A stretch of DNA of 64,000 bases from JAFGJQ01 sp052034525. Its GTDB lineage: Bacteria > Planctomycetota > Phycisphaerae > UBA1845. The DNA lies in assembly GCA_052034525.1 (NCBI GenBank), contig JBPOIK010000062.1, positions 1-64,000 on the forward strand. Direction: 5' to 3'. Positions 32,377-40,607 of the stretch are shown piece after piece; the stretch's first letter is position 1, and each line of letters opens with the position of its first letter. The notes under the pieces are model-generated. The model was not told where the DNA came from, did not search any database, and saw nothing but the letters and a program-made list of their open reading frames with translations. The position numbers and the translations under genes are program-made.

Positions 32377-34599
32377 ATGTCGTATGATGGCGCCATCCAG
32401 AGGGGGGATTTGCAGCAGTGGCAAGAGGGGCCAATCGAGCATACGCTGACGGCGGTCCAGGGCCGCTCGGGGCCCTTGGCCGGGGCAATGGGCGGAACGC
32501 CATCGATGGAAAGCTGGCTCGACCAACTGAATCCCGCACAGCGTGAGGCCGTCACACATGGGCAGGGGCCCCTGCTGGTGGTGGCCGGCGCCGGCACGGG
32601 CAAAACCCGCACCCTGGCCTGTCGGGTGGCGTGGCTCCTGCAAGGCGGCGTGGCGCCGGACCGCATTATGCTTCTGACCTTCACGCGGCGGGCGGCCGCC
32701 GAGATGCTCTCGCGGGCCGCGCGCCTGGTCAGCGGGCAGACCGCGACCAGGGTTTGGGGTGGCACCTTCCATGCGGTGGCCAACCGGCTGCTGCGCCGCT
32801 ATGGCCGGTTCATCGGCCTGTCGCCGGATTTCACCGTCATGGATCAGGCCGACGCGGCGGATCTGATGAACCTGATTCGCAACGAGCTGGGTCTGGGCAA
32901 GGGCACGCGGCGATTCCCCCGGAAGCAGACGCTGGTCAGCATCTATTCGCGCATGATGAACGCGGCGGAGAAGCTGACCGACGTGCTGGACACACGCTTC
33001 CCCTGGTGCGCGGATGACCGCGAGGGCATTGCCGCCATTTTCGAGAGCTACACGCGCCGCAAGCGCGAAGGCAACGTTCTGGATTACGACGACTTGCTCT
33101 TGATGTGGAATGCCCTGGCTCTGGCGCCGGGTATCGGCGAGAAAGTCGCCGACCGGTTCGAGCACATCCTGGTGGACGAATACCAGGACACCAACGCCGT
33201 CCAGGCACAGATTCTGCGGAACATGCGGAAGCGCCACCCGCACATCATGGTGGTCGGCGACGACGCTCAGGCCATCTACTCGTTCCGCGCGGCTACCATC
33301 CGCAACATTCTGGAGTTTCCCCGGCAGTTTCCCGACACGAAAATCGTCACCCTGGAGCAGAACTACCGCTCCATCGGCCCCATTCTGGCGGCGTCGAACG
33401 CCGTGATGCAGCAGGCGCCCGAACGCTACACCAAGGATCTCTGGTCCCATCGCTCCGGCGAGCAGAAGCCCGTGCTCGTCCGCTGCCTGGACGAAGAGAA
33501 TCAGTGCCAGAGCGTCTGCGGAAACATTCTGTCCCATCTGGAACGCGGCGTCGCCCTGGCCCGCCAGGGCGTGTTGTTCCGGGCCGGGCACCACAGTGAC
33601 ATGCTGGAAGTGGAGCTGGCCAAGCGCAACATTCCGTTCCACAAGTACGGCGGGCTCAAATTCATGGAAGCCGCCCACATCAAGGACATGCTGGCCCTCC
33701 TGCGCATCGTGGAGAACCCGTTGGACGAAGTGAGCTGGTTCCGCATCCTGCCGCTGCTGCAAGGCATCGGCCCGGGCCACGCCCGCCGCATCATGAACGC
33801 CCTGGGCGTCCGACGGCCGGCCACCGATGGCGAACCGGCGGTCGACGGCCTGTCACCGCTGAAACGCCTGGCGACGGACGATTTGCCGATCCCCGGACCG
33901 GCCAAAGACGAGTTTGCCGCCCTGCGTCGCGCACTTCTGGAATGCGCGGCGATACCCGGCGAGGAGCAAGACGGGGACGCACCGGCCGGCAGCCCCGCCC
34001 CCAGCGTGGCCGTCCAGGTGGAGCGGCTCCGACAATTCTACGAGCCGGTTCTGGAGCGAACGCATGACAACGCCCGCATCCGCGCCCGTGACATCGAGCA
34101 GCTCGAACACATCGCCCGCGGATACCGCTCGCGACGCCGGTTCATCACGGACCTGACGCTGGACCCGCCCCAAGCCACCTCCGACCTCGCCCAGCCGCCC
34201 TTCCTGGAGGAAGACTACCTGGTGCTCAGCACCATCCACTCCGCCAAAGGGTGTGAATGGGACGTGGTCCACATCCTCCACGCCGCCGATGGCATGATCC
34301 CTTCCGACATGGCCGTCGGCGAAACGGAGGGCGTGGACGAGGAACGCCGACTGCTCTACGTTGCGATGACGCGGGCCCGCGATCGGCTCTACATCTACTT
34401 TCCGCTTCGCTACTACCATCACCGCTGGGGTCACAGCGATTCCCACGGCTATGCCCAGCTCAGCCGCTTCCTGACGAAGGAAGTCCGATCGTTCCTGGAA
34501 GATCGAACGGCTCACTCGGCCGACGGGCCGTCGGTCGGGCTCAAGACCATGAGCATCCACGACGTGGACGCATGGATCCGCGGGTTAACCGGAGGGTAG
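32377..34599 (+). CDS. UvrD/PcrA-like superfamily 1A DNA helicase
   Basis: A 740-residue SF1A helicase. Motifs appear in order: Q-motif region LNPAQREAV; Walker A AGAGTGKT (70-77); Ia TFTRRAAAEM; Walker B DEYQDTN; III GDDAQAIYSFR; IV LEQNYRS; V STIHSAKGCEWDVV; VI EERRLLYVAMTRARDRLYI. The family unwinds DNA 3'-5' in repair and replication restart. Motif II reads DEYQDTN, as in UvrD/PcrA and Rep. The C-terminus ends without the PcrA/UvrD tail. ATG at 32377 has no ribosome site; 32488 and 32506 are in-frame alternatives and the last puts the start just before the Q-motif. Confidence 0.93.
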   Translation: MSYDGAIQRGDLQQWQEGPIEHTLTAVQGRSGPLAGAMGGTPSMESWLDQLNPAQREAVTHGQGPLLVVAGAGTGKTRTLACRVAWLLQGGVAPDRIMLLTFTRRAAAEMLSRAARLVSGQTATRVWGGTFHAVANRLLRRYGRFIGLSPDFTVMDQADAADLMNLIRNELGLGKGTRRFPRKQTLVSIYSRMMNAAEKLTDVLDTRFPWCADDREGIAAIFESYTRRKREGNVLDYDDLLLMWNALALAPGIGEKVADRFEHILVDEYQDTNAVQAQILRNMRKRHPHIMVVGDDAQAIYSFRAATIRNILEFPRQFPDTKIVTLEQNYRSIGPILAASNAVMQQAPERYTKDLWSHRSGEQKPVLVRCLDEENQCQSVCGNILSHLERGVALARQGVLFRAGHHSDMLEVELAKRNIPFHKYGGLKFMEAAHIKDMLALLRIVENPLDEVSWFRILPLLQGIGPGHARRIMNALGVRRPATDGEPAVDGLSPLKRLATDDLPIPGPAKDEFAALRRALLECAAIPGEEQDGDAPAGSPAPSVAVQVERLRQFYEPVLERTHDNARIRARDIEQLEHIARGYRSRRRFITDLTLDPPQATSDLAQPPFLEEDYLVLSTIHSAKGCEWDVVHILHAADGMIPSDMAVGETEGVDEERRLLYVAMTRARDRLYIYFPLRYYHHRWGHSDSHGYAQLSRFLTKEVRSFLEDRTAHSADGPSVGLKTMSIHDVDAWIRGLTGG

Positions 34600-34646
34600 C
34601 CACGGAGCCGCCGGCCCGAGTGGAAAAACCCGATTCTCCGCATCCA

Positions 34647-34832
34647 TCACTTGTCGCCGAACTGTTGCTCCAGCGCGTGCTCCACCGGCACCTGGATGAG
34701 GGAGGCCAGGGCGTTGGTCAGGCCTTTCTCCAGTCCGTCGCGAAGGCCGTCTTCCCATGCGTTGTTGCATCCGGTGGAATTCATCCACAGCAGACCCAAC
34801 ACCAGTGCCAAAACCAGCTTGCGCAGCTTCAT
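34647..34832 (-). CDS. Small putative lipoprotein
   Basis: A 61-residue peptide: MKLRKLVLALVLGLLW membrane segment, lipobox-like STGC (Cys 22), then a short amphipathic mature part ending HALEQQFGDK. AAGGA lies about 9 nt upstream of the ATG. Gene 34869 begins downstream on the same strand after a 36-bp gap, but no joint function is evident. Confidence 0.65.
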   Translation of the reverse strand: MKLRKLVLALVLGLLWMNSTGCNNAWEDGLRDGLEKGLTNALASLIQVPVEHALEQQFGDK

Positions 34833-34868
34833 CGTCGCTTGTCCTTTCTGAATCCTCAGCCGCCGGCC

Positions 34869-36317
34869 TCAAAACAGGCTCAGCGTGGCTTGCACGTAAA
34901 AGAAATCCGCGTCGTCGGCCGGGCCGGTGTTTCTCACGAACGCGCCCGGCATGAAGTGTGCATATCCCAACTCCACCTCGAGCCGTTTATTGATCTGATA
35001 CCGCAGTTGCAGATCGATTTCCTGGCCCACGAAGTCACCGCTTCTGCCCTCCGCATCGCGCCGCCCAACCCGCGGCCACGCGTCGGCGTCGCTGGCGAGC
35101 CAGTAGGCCCCGTACGACAGAAACAGGCGGAGTGGTTTCACCGGGCACACTTCCAGGCGAATCTTCGGGACGATCGTATTGCGCCAGTCAAACAGATCGG
35201 AATTGGCCCAGCAATGACCCGCCTCAAAGAGGCGGTCGAACCGGTTCGTTTGACGGTCCCGCGGGTTCCGATCGCCGGAAGCATACGCCGTGGAGAAGCT
35301 CAGCCGGGGCTTCCACGCATGTTCGAACGTGTATCCCACCTCGCCGATCATCGCGTATGCCCAGATGTCCCGCTCGCCGTCGTCGCCGAACTGAAACGCC
35401 GTGTTGAAGTCGTAATCGAAGCCCGTCTTGCCGATCAGCCCGAAGCCGTGCAATCCCAGCGTGTGCAGTTCGCGGTCGCGGGCGTCCGGGTCTTTGAGGT
35501 CCTCGTCCAAAATCAGGTAGTAGGGCTCCAGGACCACGTGCGGCGACCAGCCGCGCCACGCGCCCACGAGTCCGTAGAACCAGCGTTCCTCGTCGGACCG
35601 GTCCAGATGGCACGAGCGCCGCTCCACCGGCATCACCGCGAAGATATCCACCTGCCAGTCGGATGACGGTTGTCCCAGGCGCAGACGGAACCCGTCGAAG
35701 GCGTTCATCGTATTTCGCCAGCGAGTGCGGGCGATCAGTCGACGATCCATCAGATCCATGGTGAACCGCCCGACCCGAAACTGCAGAGGCTGGCCCGGGC
35801 CGAGCGCGTCCGTGAAGTAGAGTTCGCCAAAGGCCTGAAGGAAGTCCGCTTCGTTGGCGTCGTCAGAGGTTTCGGGAAAGCTGCTGTTGAACTGATGCAT
35901 GTCGGCCACTTCGAGGCCGAAGCGGAACGGATCCGCGATCTTGCGGATTCCCACGTACGCCTGCGTGCGCAGCAGGAACTGGTCTTCGCTCGGCAGATCC
36001 TGGCTGCGGCCGCGCCGGTAGTCGTCGCGACGCAGCTCGAACCGGGTACGATGAACCAGCCCGAACTCCAGCCAATCCACATCCTTGAACGCGTCCACGC
36101 CCGAGCGATCCAGCGTTCTGACGTAGCCCGGCGGCTCTGGCTCCGGCCGCGTGCCCCAGCCCCTGGAAAATATCGGCGGCGATTTCCGGGGCGGCTCCTC
36201 GGCCGCCTGTGTTTCGACCGGCCGGGTGGTCTGGGCGAACGCTCCCGATGCGAACACCGCAAAGACGACAAGGACCATCCCCCGGGCAGTTCCCATACGA
36301 TGAGTTCGATTGGTCAA
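34869..36317 (-). CDS. AlgE-like (alginate export family) outer-membrane porin
   Basis: A 482-residue beta-barrel protein. The signal peptide reads GMVLVVFAVFASGAFA, cleaved before QTTRPVE. The barrel shows family landmarks: FRVGRFTMDLMDRRLIARTRW, AFDGFRLRLG, a YASGDRNPRD block, and a C-terminus ending in Phe (LGYAHFMPGAF and FFYVQATLSLF), as outer membrane barrels do. These proteins resemble AlgE, which exports alginate, and relatives that take up small solutes. The TTG start at 36317 has GGGAGGTG with a 7-nt spacer. It lies 123 bp after cysA on the same strand; cotranscription with the sulfate operon is possible but unproven. Confidence 0.82.
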   Translation of the reverse strand: MTNRTHRMGTARGMVLVVFAVFASGAFAQTTRPVETQAAEEPPRKSPPIFSRGWGTRPEPEPPGYVRTLDRSGVDAFKDVDWLEFGLVHRTRFELRRDDYRRGRSQDLPSEDQFLLRTQAYVGIRKIADPFRFGLEVADMHQFNSSFPETSDDANEADFLQAFGELYFTDALGPGQPLQFRVGRFTMDLMDRRLIARTRWRNTMNAFDGFRLRLGQPSSDWQVDIFAVMPVERRSCHLDRSDEERWFYGLVGAWRGWSPHVVLEPYYLILDEDLKDPDARDRELHTLGLHGFGLIGKTGFDYDFNTAFQFGDDGERDIWAYAMIGEVGYTFEHAWKPRLSFSTAYASGDRNPRDRQTNRFDRLFEAGHCWANSDLFDWRNTIVPKIRLEVCPVKPLRLFLSYGAYWLASDADAWPRVGRRDAEGRSGDFVGQEIDLQLRYQINKRLEVELGYAHFMPGAFVRNTGPADDADFFYVQATLSLF

Positions 36318-36440
36318 CAGAGGGCACCTCCCGCGGGCGCAAGGGGGGGGGGCAGGACCGCCGCCCGGCGTGTCATCCGCGCTGTCAGGAGTGGTTATCG
36401 GAAGAAACCGCTCGCATCACACGAAGGAATCGGCTTTCAG

Positions 36441-37508
36441 CTATCCTTCATCAATGAACACGTTGATATCTCGGGGAACCACGAATACCTCCGCGCCCGG
36501 TGTCAGTTTCAGGGCCTGGTAACGGTCGTGCGGCAGTTCCACATGCACCGGGTCGCCGGAAGTGGCTGTCAATTCAACCTTTACCTGCGGACCCGCGGAG
36601 TTGATATGCCGTACCGTGGCACGGAAACCCGGCTTGCCGTTGGCCCGTGGCGCCAGGTCCAGCTCGTACGGGCGAACCAGTCCTCGGGCCGGACAGGTGG
36701 ATGCATGATGTCGGCCGGCATATGGAATCTCCAGCGGCCCGAGAATGGCTTTGTCGCCCTCCACCCGGCCATGAAAGATGTTCACGTGTCCCAGAAAGTT
36801 CATCACGAACTCGCTGGCAGGCTTGTGAAACACCTCTTCCGGCGTCCCGGTCTGCTCGATGCGGCCGGCGTTCATGATGACTACGCGGTCGGCGACCTCC
36901 AGGGCCTCCTCCTGATCGTGCGTCACCAGCACGCTGGTCACGTGCAGCTCGCGATGGAGCCGGCGCAGCCAGCGGCGCAGCTCCTGCCGCGTCCGGGCGT
37001 CCAGGGCCCCGAACGGCTCGTCCAGCAACAGCACCTTCGGCTCAATGGCCAGGGCCCGGGCTAGGGCCACCCGCTGCCGCTGCCCTCCGGAAAGCTGAGA
37101 CGGATACCGGTGGGCAAGCCAGTCCAACTGCACCAGCTTGAGGAGTTGGTCCACCTTCTCGCGGATTTCCTTGCGCGTGGGACGCTCCCGTCGGGGCCGC
37201 ACCCGAAGGCCGAACGCCACATTCTTGAAGACCGTCATATGGCGAAACAGGGCGTAGTGCTGAAACACGAACCCCACGCGACGCCGACCCACATGCTGCT
37301 TCGAGACGTCCTGATCGTGCAGAAGAATCCGCCCGCTGCCGGCGTCCGGCGACTCCAGACCGCTGATAATTCGCAGCAGCGTGGTCTTGCCGGAGCCCGA
37401 CGGGCCCAGCAGGGCCACCATCTCCCCGGTCTCCACGCGCAGACTCACGTCCCGCAGGGCCGCGAACGACCCGAAGCGCTTGGTAATATGCTGTACTTCA
37501 ATGCTCAT
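36441..37508 (-). CDS. cysA: Sulfate/thiosulfate ABC transporter ATP-binding protein
   Basis: A 355-residue ABC ATPase that powers sulfate import. Walker A LLGPSGSGKTT, Q-loop VFQHYALF, signature LSGGQRQRVALARAL, Walker B VLLLDEPFGALD and the switch His in VTHDQEEAL are all intact. The C-terminal ~100 residues form the regulatory TOBE domain (ARGLVRPYELDLAP). GGAGGG precedes the ATG. It is the last of four genes: sbp, cysT, cysW, cysA, each 10-36 bp apart. The activator gene and sigma-54 promoter upstream of sbp suggest control by sulfur or another signal. Confidence 0.96.
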   Translation of the reverse strand: MSIEVQHITKRFGSFAALRDVSLRVETGEMVALLGPSGSGKTTLLRIISGLESPDAGSGRILLHDQDVSKQHVGRRRVGFVFQHYALFRHMTVFKNVAFGLRVRPRRERPTRKEIREKVDQLLKLVQLDWLAHRYPSQLSGGQRQRVALARALAIEPKVLLLDEPFGALDARTRQELRRWLRRLHRELHVTSVLVTHDQEEALEVADRVVIMNAGRIEQTGTPEEVFHKPASEFVMNFLGHVNIFHGRVEGDKAILGPLEIPYAGRHHASTCPARGLVRPYELDLAPRANGKPGFRATVRHINSAGPQVKVELTATSGDPVHVELPHDRYQALKLTPGAEVFVVPRDINVFIDEG

Positions 37509-37521
37509 TTCGACCCTCCGG

Positions 37522-38403
37522 TCAGTCGTTCTTCAGGTCCGCCTTGAACTTCCATTCCGCGAAGCTCTTGAGCACCAGCGTGACCAGTGCCAGCACCGTC
37601 AGGAGCGAGGCGACCGCAAACGCGCCGGCGAAATTGTACTCGTTGTACAGAATCTCCACGTGCAGCGGCATCGTGTTGGTCAGGCCGCGAATGTGGCCGG
37701 AGATCACCGAAACCGCCCCGAACTCTCCCATCGCCCGGGCATTGCACAGGATCACCCCGTACAGCAGCCCCCACTTGATGTTCGGCAGCGTAACCCGCAG
37801 AAACGTCTGCCAGCCGCCGGCGCCCAGCGACAGGGCCGCCTCCTCTTCTTCCGTCCCCTGGGCCTGCATCAGCGGGATCAGCTCACGCGCCACGAACGGG
37901 AACGTCACGAAAACCGTCGCCAGCACGATGCCCGGCACCGCGAAAACCACCTGAATGCCATGTCGGGCCAGCCACGGACCCAGGTAGCCGTGGATGCCGA
38001 AAAAAATCACGTAAATCAGCCCGGAAATCACCGGCGAGACCGCGAACGGCAGATCAATCAGCGTGGTCAGCAGGCTCTTGCCTACAAACTCGAACTTGGC
38101 CACCGCCCAGGACGCCGCCACCCCGAACACCAGGTTCGCCGGCACGGCAATCACCACGGTCAACAGGGTCAGTCGGATCGCGGCCCGCGTGTCGGGCGTC
38201 TGAAGCGATTCCCAGTACACGCGCAGCCCTTCCGAAAACGCCTGCACGAACACCGCCGCCAGCGGCGCGATGAGGAACAGCCCGACGAACAGCATCGCCA
38301 CGAAAATCAACAGGCCGCGCACCGGCCACGGCTCCGTGGTGGCCCCGCGCCGAACGCCCGCCGCCGCGCGATTCCCTGGACTTCGCTGTTCCCGGTCCGT
38401 CAC
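37522..38403 (-). CDS. cysW: Sulfate ABC transporter permease CysW
   Basis: A 293-residue inner membrane permease with six predicted helices. The CysW-type EAA loop is EEEEAALSLGAGGWQTFLRVTLP, here with the usual Gly. DLPFAVSPVISGLIYV and ARAMGEFGAVSVISG are typical of the CysW subfamily. It partners CysT in the translocation pore and touches CysA on the cytoplasmic side. Upstream gene cysT ends 10 bp before it. Start at the ATG (MTDREQR) is fixed by that spacing. Confidence 0.95.
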   Translation of the reverse strand: MTDREQRSPGNRAAAGVRRGATTEPWPVRGLLIFVAMLFVGLFLIAPLAAVFVQAFSEGLRVYWESLQTPDTRAAIRLTLLTVVIAVPANLVFGVAASWAVAKFEFVGKSLLTTLIDLPFAVSPVISGLIYVIFFGIHGYLGPWLARHGIQVVFAVPGIVLATVFVTFPFVARELIPLMQAQGTEEEEAALSLGAGGWQTFLRVTLPNIKWGLLYGVILCNARAMGEFGAVSVISGHIRGLTNTMPLHVEILYNEYNFAGAFAVASLLTVLALVTLVLKSFAEWKFKADLKND

Positions 38404-38413
38404 GAACGCACCC

Positions 38414-39256
38414 TCACGATCGCCGCACGCTGTGCCGCTGCCCGCTCCACCATTGCAGCAGGTTGATGACCAACAACAGCAGGAACGACGCCACCAGCAT
38501 CGTCACGGCGATGGCCGTCGCCCCCGCATAGTCGAACTGCTCCAGCTTCATCACCATCAGCAGCGGGACAATCTCCGTCCGCATCGGCATGTTGCCGGAG
38601 ATGAAAACGATCGAGCCGTACTCCCCCAGCGCCCGTGCAAAGGCCAGCGCGAATCCCGTCAGCAGCACCGGCCAGAGCTCCGGCAGAATCACCCGCCACA
38701 GGGTCTGCGCCCGCGGAGCCCCCAGACTCGCCGACGCCTCCTCCACCTCCGGGTCCAGATCCTCCAGCACCGGCTGAAGTGTCCGCACCACGAAGGGAAG
38801 CCCGATGAACGTCAGGGCCACCACGATGCCCGCCGGCGTGTAGGCCACCCGGATGTCCAGCGGAACCAGGTATCGGCCGATCCAGCCGTTGCCGGCGTAT
38901 ACGGCCGTCAACGCGATGCCGGCCACCGCCGTCGGCAGCGCAAACGGCAGATCGATCAGCGCGTCCACCAGCCGCCGTCCGGGAAAGCGATACCGCACCA
39001 GCACCCACGCCAGAATCAGGCCGAACAGCAGGTTGATACAGGCCGCGATGGCCGACGCCCCGAAGCTCAATCGGAACGCGGCCACCACGCGGGCATCCGC
39101 GACGATCGACCAGAACCGATCCGCACTCAGTTGCGCCGTCCGCAGGAAGAGCCCGGCCAATGGAATCAGGGCCACCAGGCTCATATAGAGCACGGTAAAC
39201 CCGAGCGTCAGCCCGAATCCGGGCAAAATGCTTCGCTGTCTCAGCAGCAACCTCAT
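38414..39256 (-). CDS. cysT: Sulfate ABC transporter permease CysT (CysU)
   Basis: A 280-residue permease, six predicted helices. The EAA loop reads EVEEASASLGAPRAQTLWRV, with DLPFALPTAVAGIALT and ARALGEYGSIVFISG as subfamily signatures. It follows sbp by 35 bp. Its partner CysW is encoded 10 bp downstream. Length matches the family. Confidence 0.95.
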   Translation of the reverse strand: MRLLLRQRSILPGFGLTLGFTVLYMSLVALIPLAGLFLRTAQLSADRFWSIVADARVVAAFRLSFGASAIAACINLLFGLILAWVLVRYRFPGRRLVDALIDLPFALPTAVAGIALTAVYAGNGWIGRYLVPLDIRVAYTPAGIVVALTFIGLPFVVRTLQPVLEDLDPEVEEASASLGAPRAQTLWRVILPELWPVLLTGFALAFARALGEYGSIVFISGNMPMRTEIVPLLMVMKLEQFDYAGATAIAVTMLVASFLLLLVINLLQWWSGQRHSVRRS

Positions 39257-39291
39257 TCGACGCCTCTTGCCCCGCGACGGGTCGTCTCGCC

Positions 39292-40299
39292 TTACTTGCC
39301 CGGCTGGTAAATCCGATCGAACACCCCACCGTCGGCGAAGTGCTTCTCGTGGGCTTTCTGCCAGCCCCCGAACGCCTCATCGATGGTGATCAGCTCCAGC
39401 CGGGGAAACTTGTCGCTGTATTTCTCCGCGATCTTCGGATTCGACGGCCGATAGTGGCACCTGGCGGCCACTTCCTGTCCCACGTCCGAGTACAGGAATT
39501 CCAGATAGGCCGTCGCCAGCGCGCGCGTGCCGTGCGCATCCACCACCTTGTCCACGATCGTGACCGGAGGTTCGGTCAGAATGCTCATCGACGGGAGCAC
39601 GATCTCGACCTTGCCCTTGCCGAGCTTCTCGACGGCCAGAAACGCCTCGTTCTCCCAGGTGATCAGCACGTCGCCGATTTCGCGCTGCACGAAGGTCGTG
39701 GTCGCGCCGCGGGCCCCGGAATCCAGCACGGGCACGTTTTTGAACAGCCTGCCCACAAACTCCAGGGCCTTGGCTTCGTCGTTGTCATTGTGCTTCAGGG
39801 CGTATGCCCAGGCGGCCAGATGGTTCCACCGGGCGCCGCCGGAGGTCTTGGGATTCGGCGTGATCACGGACACGTCGGGCCGGACCAGGTCATCCCAGTC
39901 GTGAATGTTCTTCGGATTGCCCTTGCGAACCAGGAACACGATCGTGGAGGTGTACGGACAACTGTTGTTGGGCAACCGTTTCTGCCACCCCTCGGCGATC
40001 AGACCGCGCCTGCTGATTTCGTCAATGTCATACGCCAGCGCCAGCGTGACCACGTCCGCCTCCAACCCGTCGATCACCGCCCGGGCCTGCTTGCCCGCGC
40101 CGCCGTGCGATTGGCGAACCAGCACGTCTTCGCCCTTTTCGCTCTTCCAGTGCGAGACGAACGCCGCGTTGAACTCCTGATACAACTCGCGGGTCGGGTC
40201 ATACGAAGCGTTCAGCAGCACCTTCTGAGCCGCCACCCCTGGCATCGCCCAGGCCCACGTCACCATCAGCACCGTTACGGCAAGTCGTCCGCTCTGCAT
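39292..40299 (-). CDS. sbp: Periplasmic sulfate-binding protein
   Basis: A 335-residue solute-binding protein that delivers sulfate to CysTWA. Signal peptide MQSGRLAVTVLMVTWAWAMP, cleaved after VAA. Mature chain starts QKVLLNASYDPTRELYQEF, the sulfate-binding-protein opening. Further landmarks are SHGGAGKQARAV, ADVVTLALAYDI and PNPKTSGGARW. ATG at 40299 is favoured over ATG 40320 since AAGGGCGGGG precedes it. The promoter upstream has the GG-N10-GC sigma-54 pattern. It is the first gene of sbp-cysT-cysW-cysA. Confidence 0.95.
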   Translation of the reverse strand: MQSGRLAVTVLMVTWAWAMPGVAAQKVLLNASYDPTRELYQEFNAAFVSHWKSEKGEDVLVRQSHGGAGKQARAVIDGLEADVVTLALAYDIDEISRRGLIAEGWQKRLPNNSCPYTSTIVFLVRKGNPKNIHDWDDLVRPDVSVITPNPKTSGGARWNHLAAWAYALKHNDNDEAKALEFVGRLFKNVPVLDSGARGATTTFVQREIGDVLITWENEAFLAVEKLGKGKVEIVLPSMSILTEPPVTIVDKVVDAHGTRALATAYLEFLYSDVGQEVAARCHYRPSNPKIAEKYSDKFPRLELITIDEAFGGWQKAHEKHFADGGVFDRIYQPGK

Positions 40300-40449
40300 G
40301 TTCCCCGCCCTTCGCGTCATGGTTTCTCAGAGTCGTCCACCCAGGAAGCACCGGCCGGCCGCCTCCGGGAAGAACGTAAGAGGAGGGAAACCGCCCTTCC
40401 CGCGGGCGACCGGCCAAGCCAATCGGTTCGTCATGAAGAAGGGAGATGA

Positions 40450-40464
40450 GCATCCGCCGTGCCA
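40450..40464 (-). promoter_or_regulatory. Sigma-54 (-24/-12) promoter of the sulfate operon
   Basis: The minus strand reads TGGCAC, 5 nt, ATGC, giving GG and GC exactly 10 nt apart as sigma-54 requires (consensus TGGCAC-N5-TTGC). One base of the -12 element differs. Transcription would start near 40439 and leave a leader of about 140 nt to sbp. An activator gene of the right class lies divergently next door, which strengthens the call. Confidence 0.75.
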
Positions 40465-40487
40465 CACACCGAGAAATGAGGGATAAC

Positions 40488-40511
40488 GCGTTTTTCAGTA
40501 CTGAAAACCGC
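40488..40511. promoter_or_regulatory. Palindromic operator candidate between activator and sulfate operon
   Basis: TTTTCAGTACTGAAAA (40492-40507) is a perfect 16-bp palindrome, extended by GCG and CGC flanks with one mismatch on each side to 24 bp. Its centre lies about 60 bp upstream of the sigma-54 start site and about 108 bp before the activator ATG, a place for an enhancer or an autoregulatory site. The cognate factor is inferred to be the divergent activator. Confidence 0.65.
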
Positions 40512-40568
40512 ATTACAACTCCCTCCACCCCCGTCAACCGTGAAATATGATAGAATATCCAGGGATTC

Positions 40569-40598
40569 TTGATGTTTACCCAGTGTATATAGTAGAAT
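40569..40598 (+). promoter_or_regulatory. Promoter of the sigma-54 activator gene, possibly leaderless
   Basis: TTGATG (40569-40574) and TAGAAT (40593-40598) are 18 bp apart. Start of transcription near 40605 would leave almost no leader before the ATG at 40608, and no Shine-Dalgarno sequence is present. A second TAGAAT at 40551-40556 has no -35 partner. Confidence 0.5.
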
Positions 40599-40607
40599 AC
40601 CCGTTGT

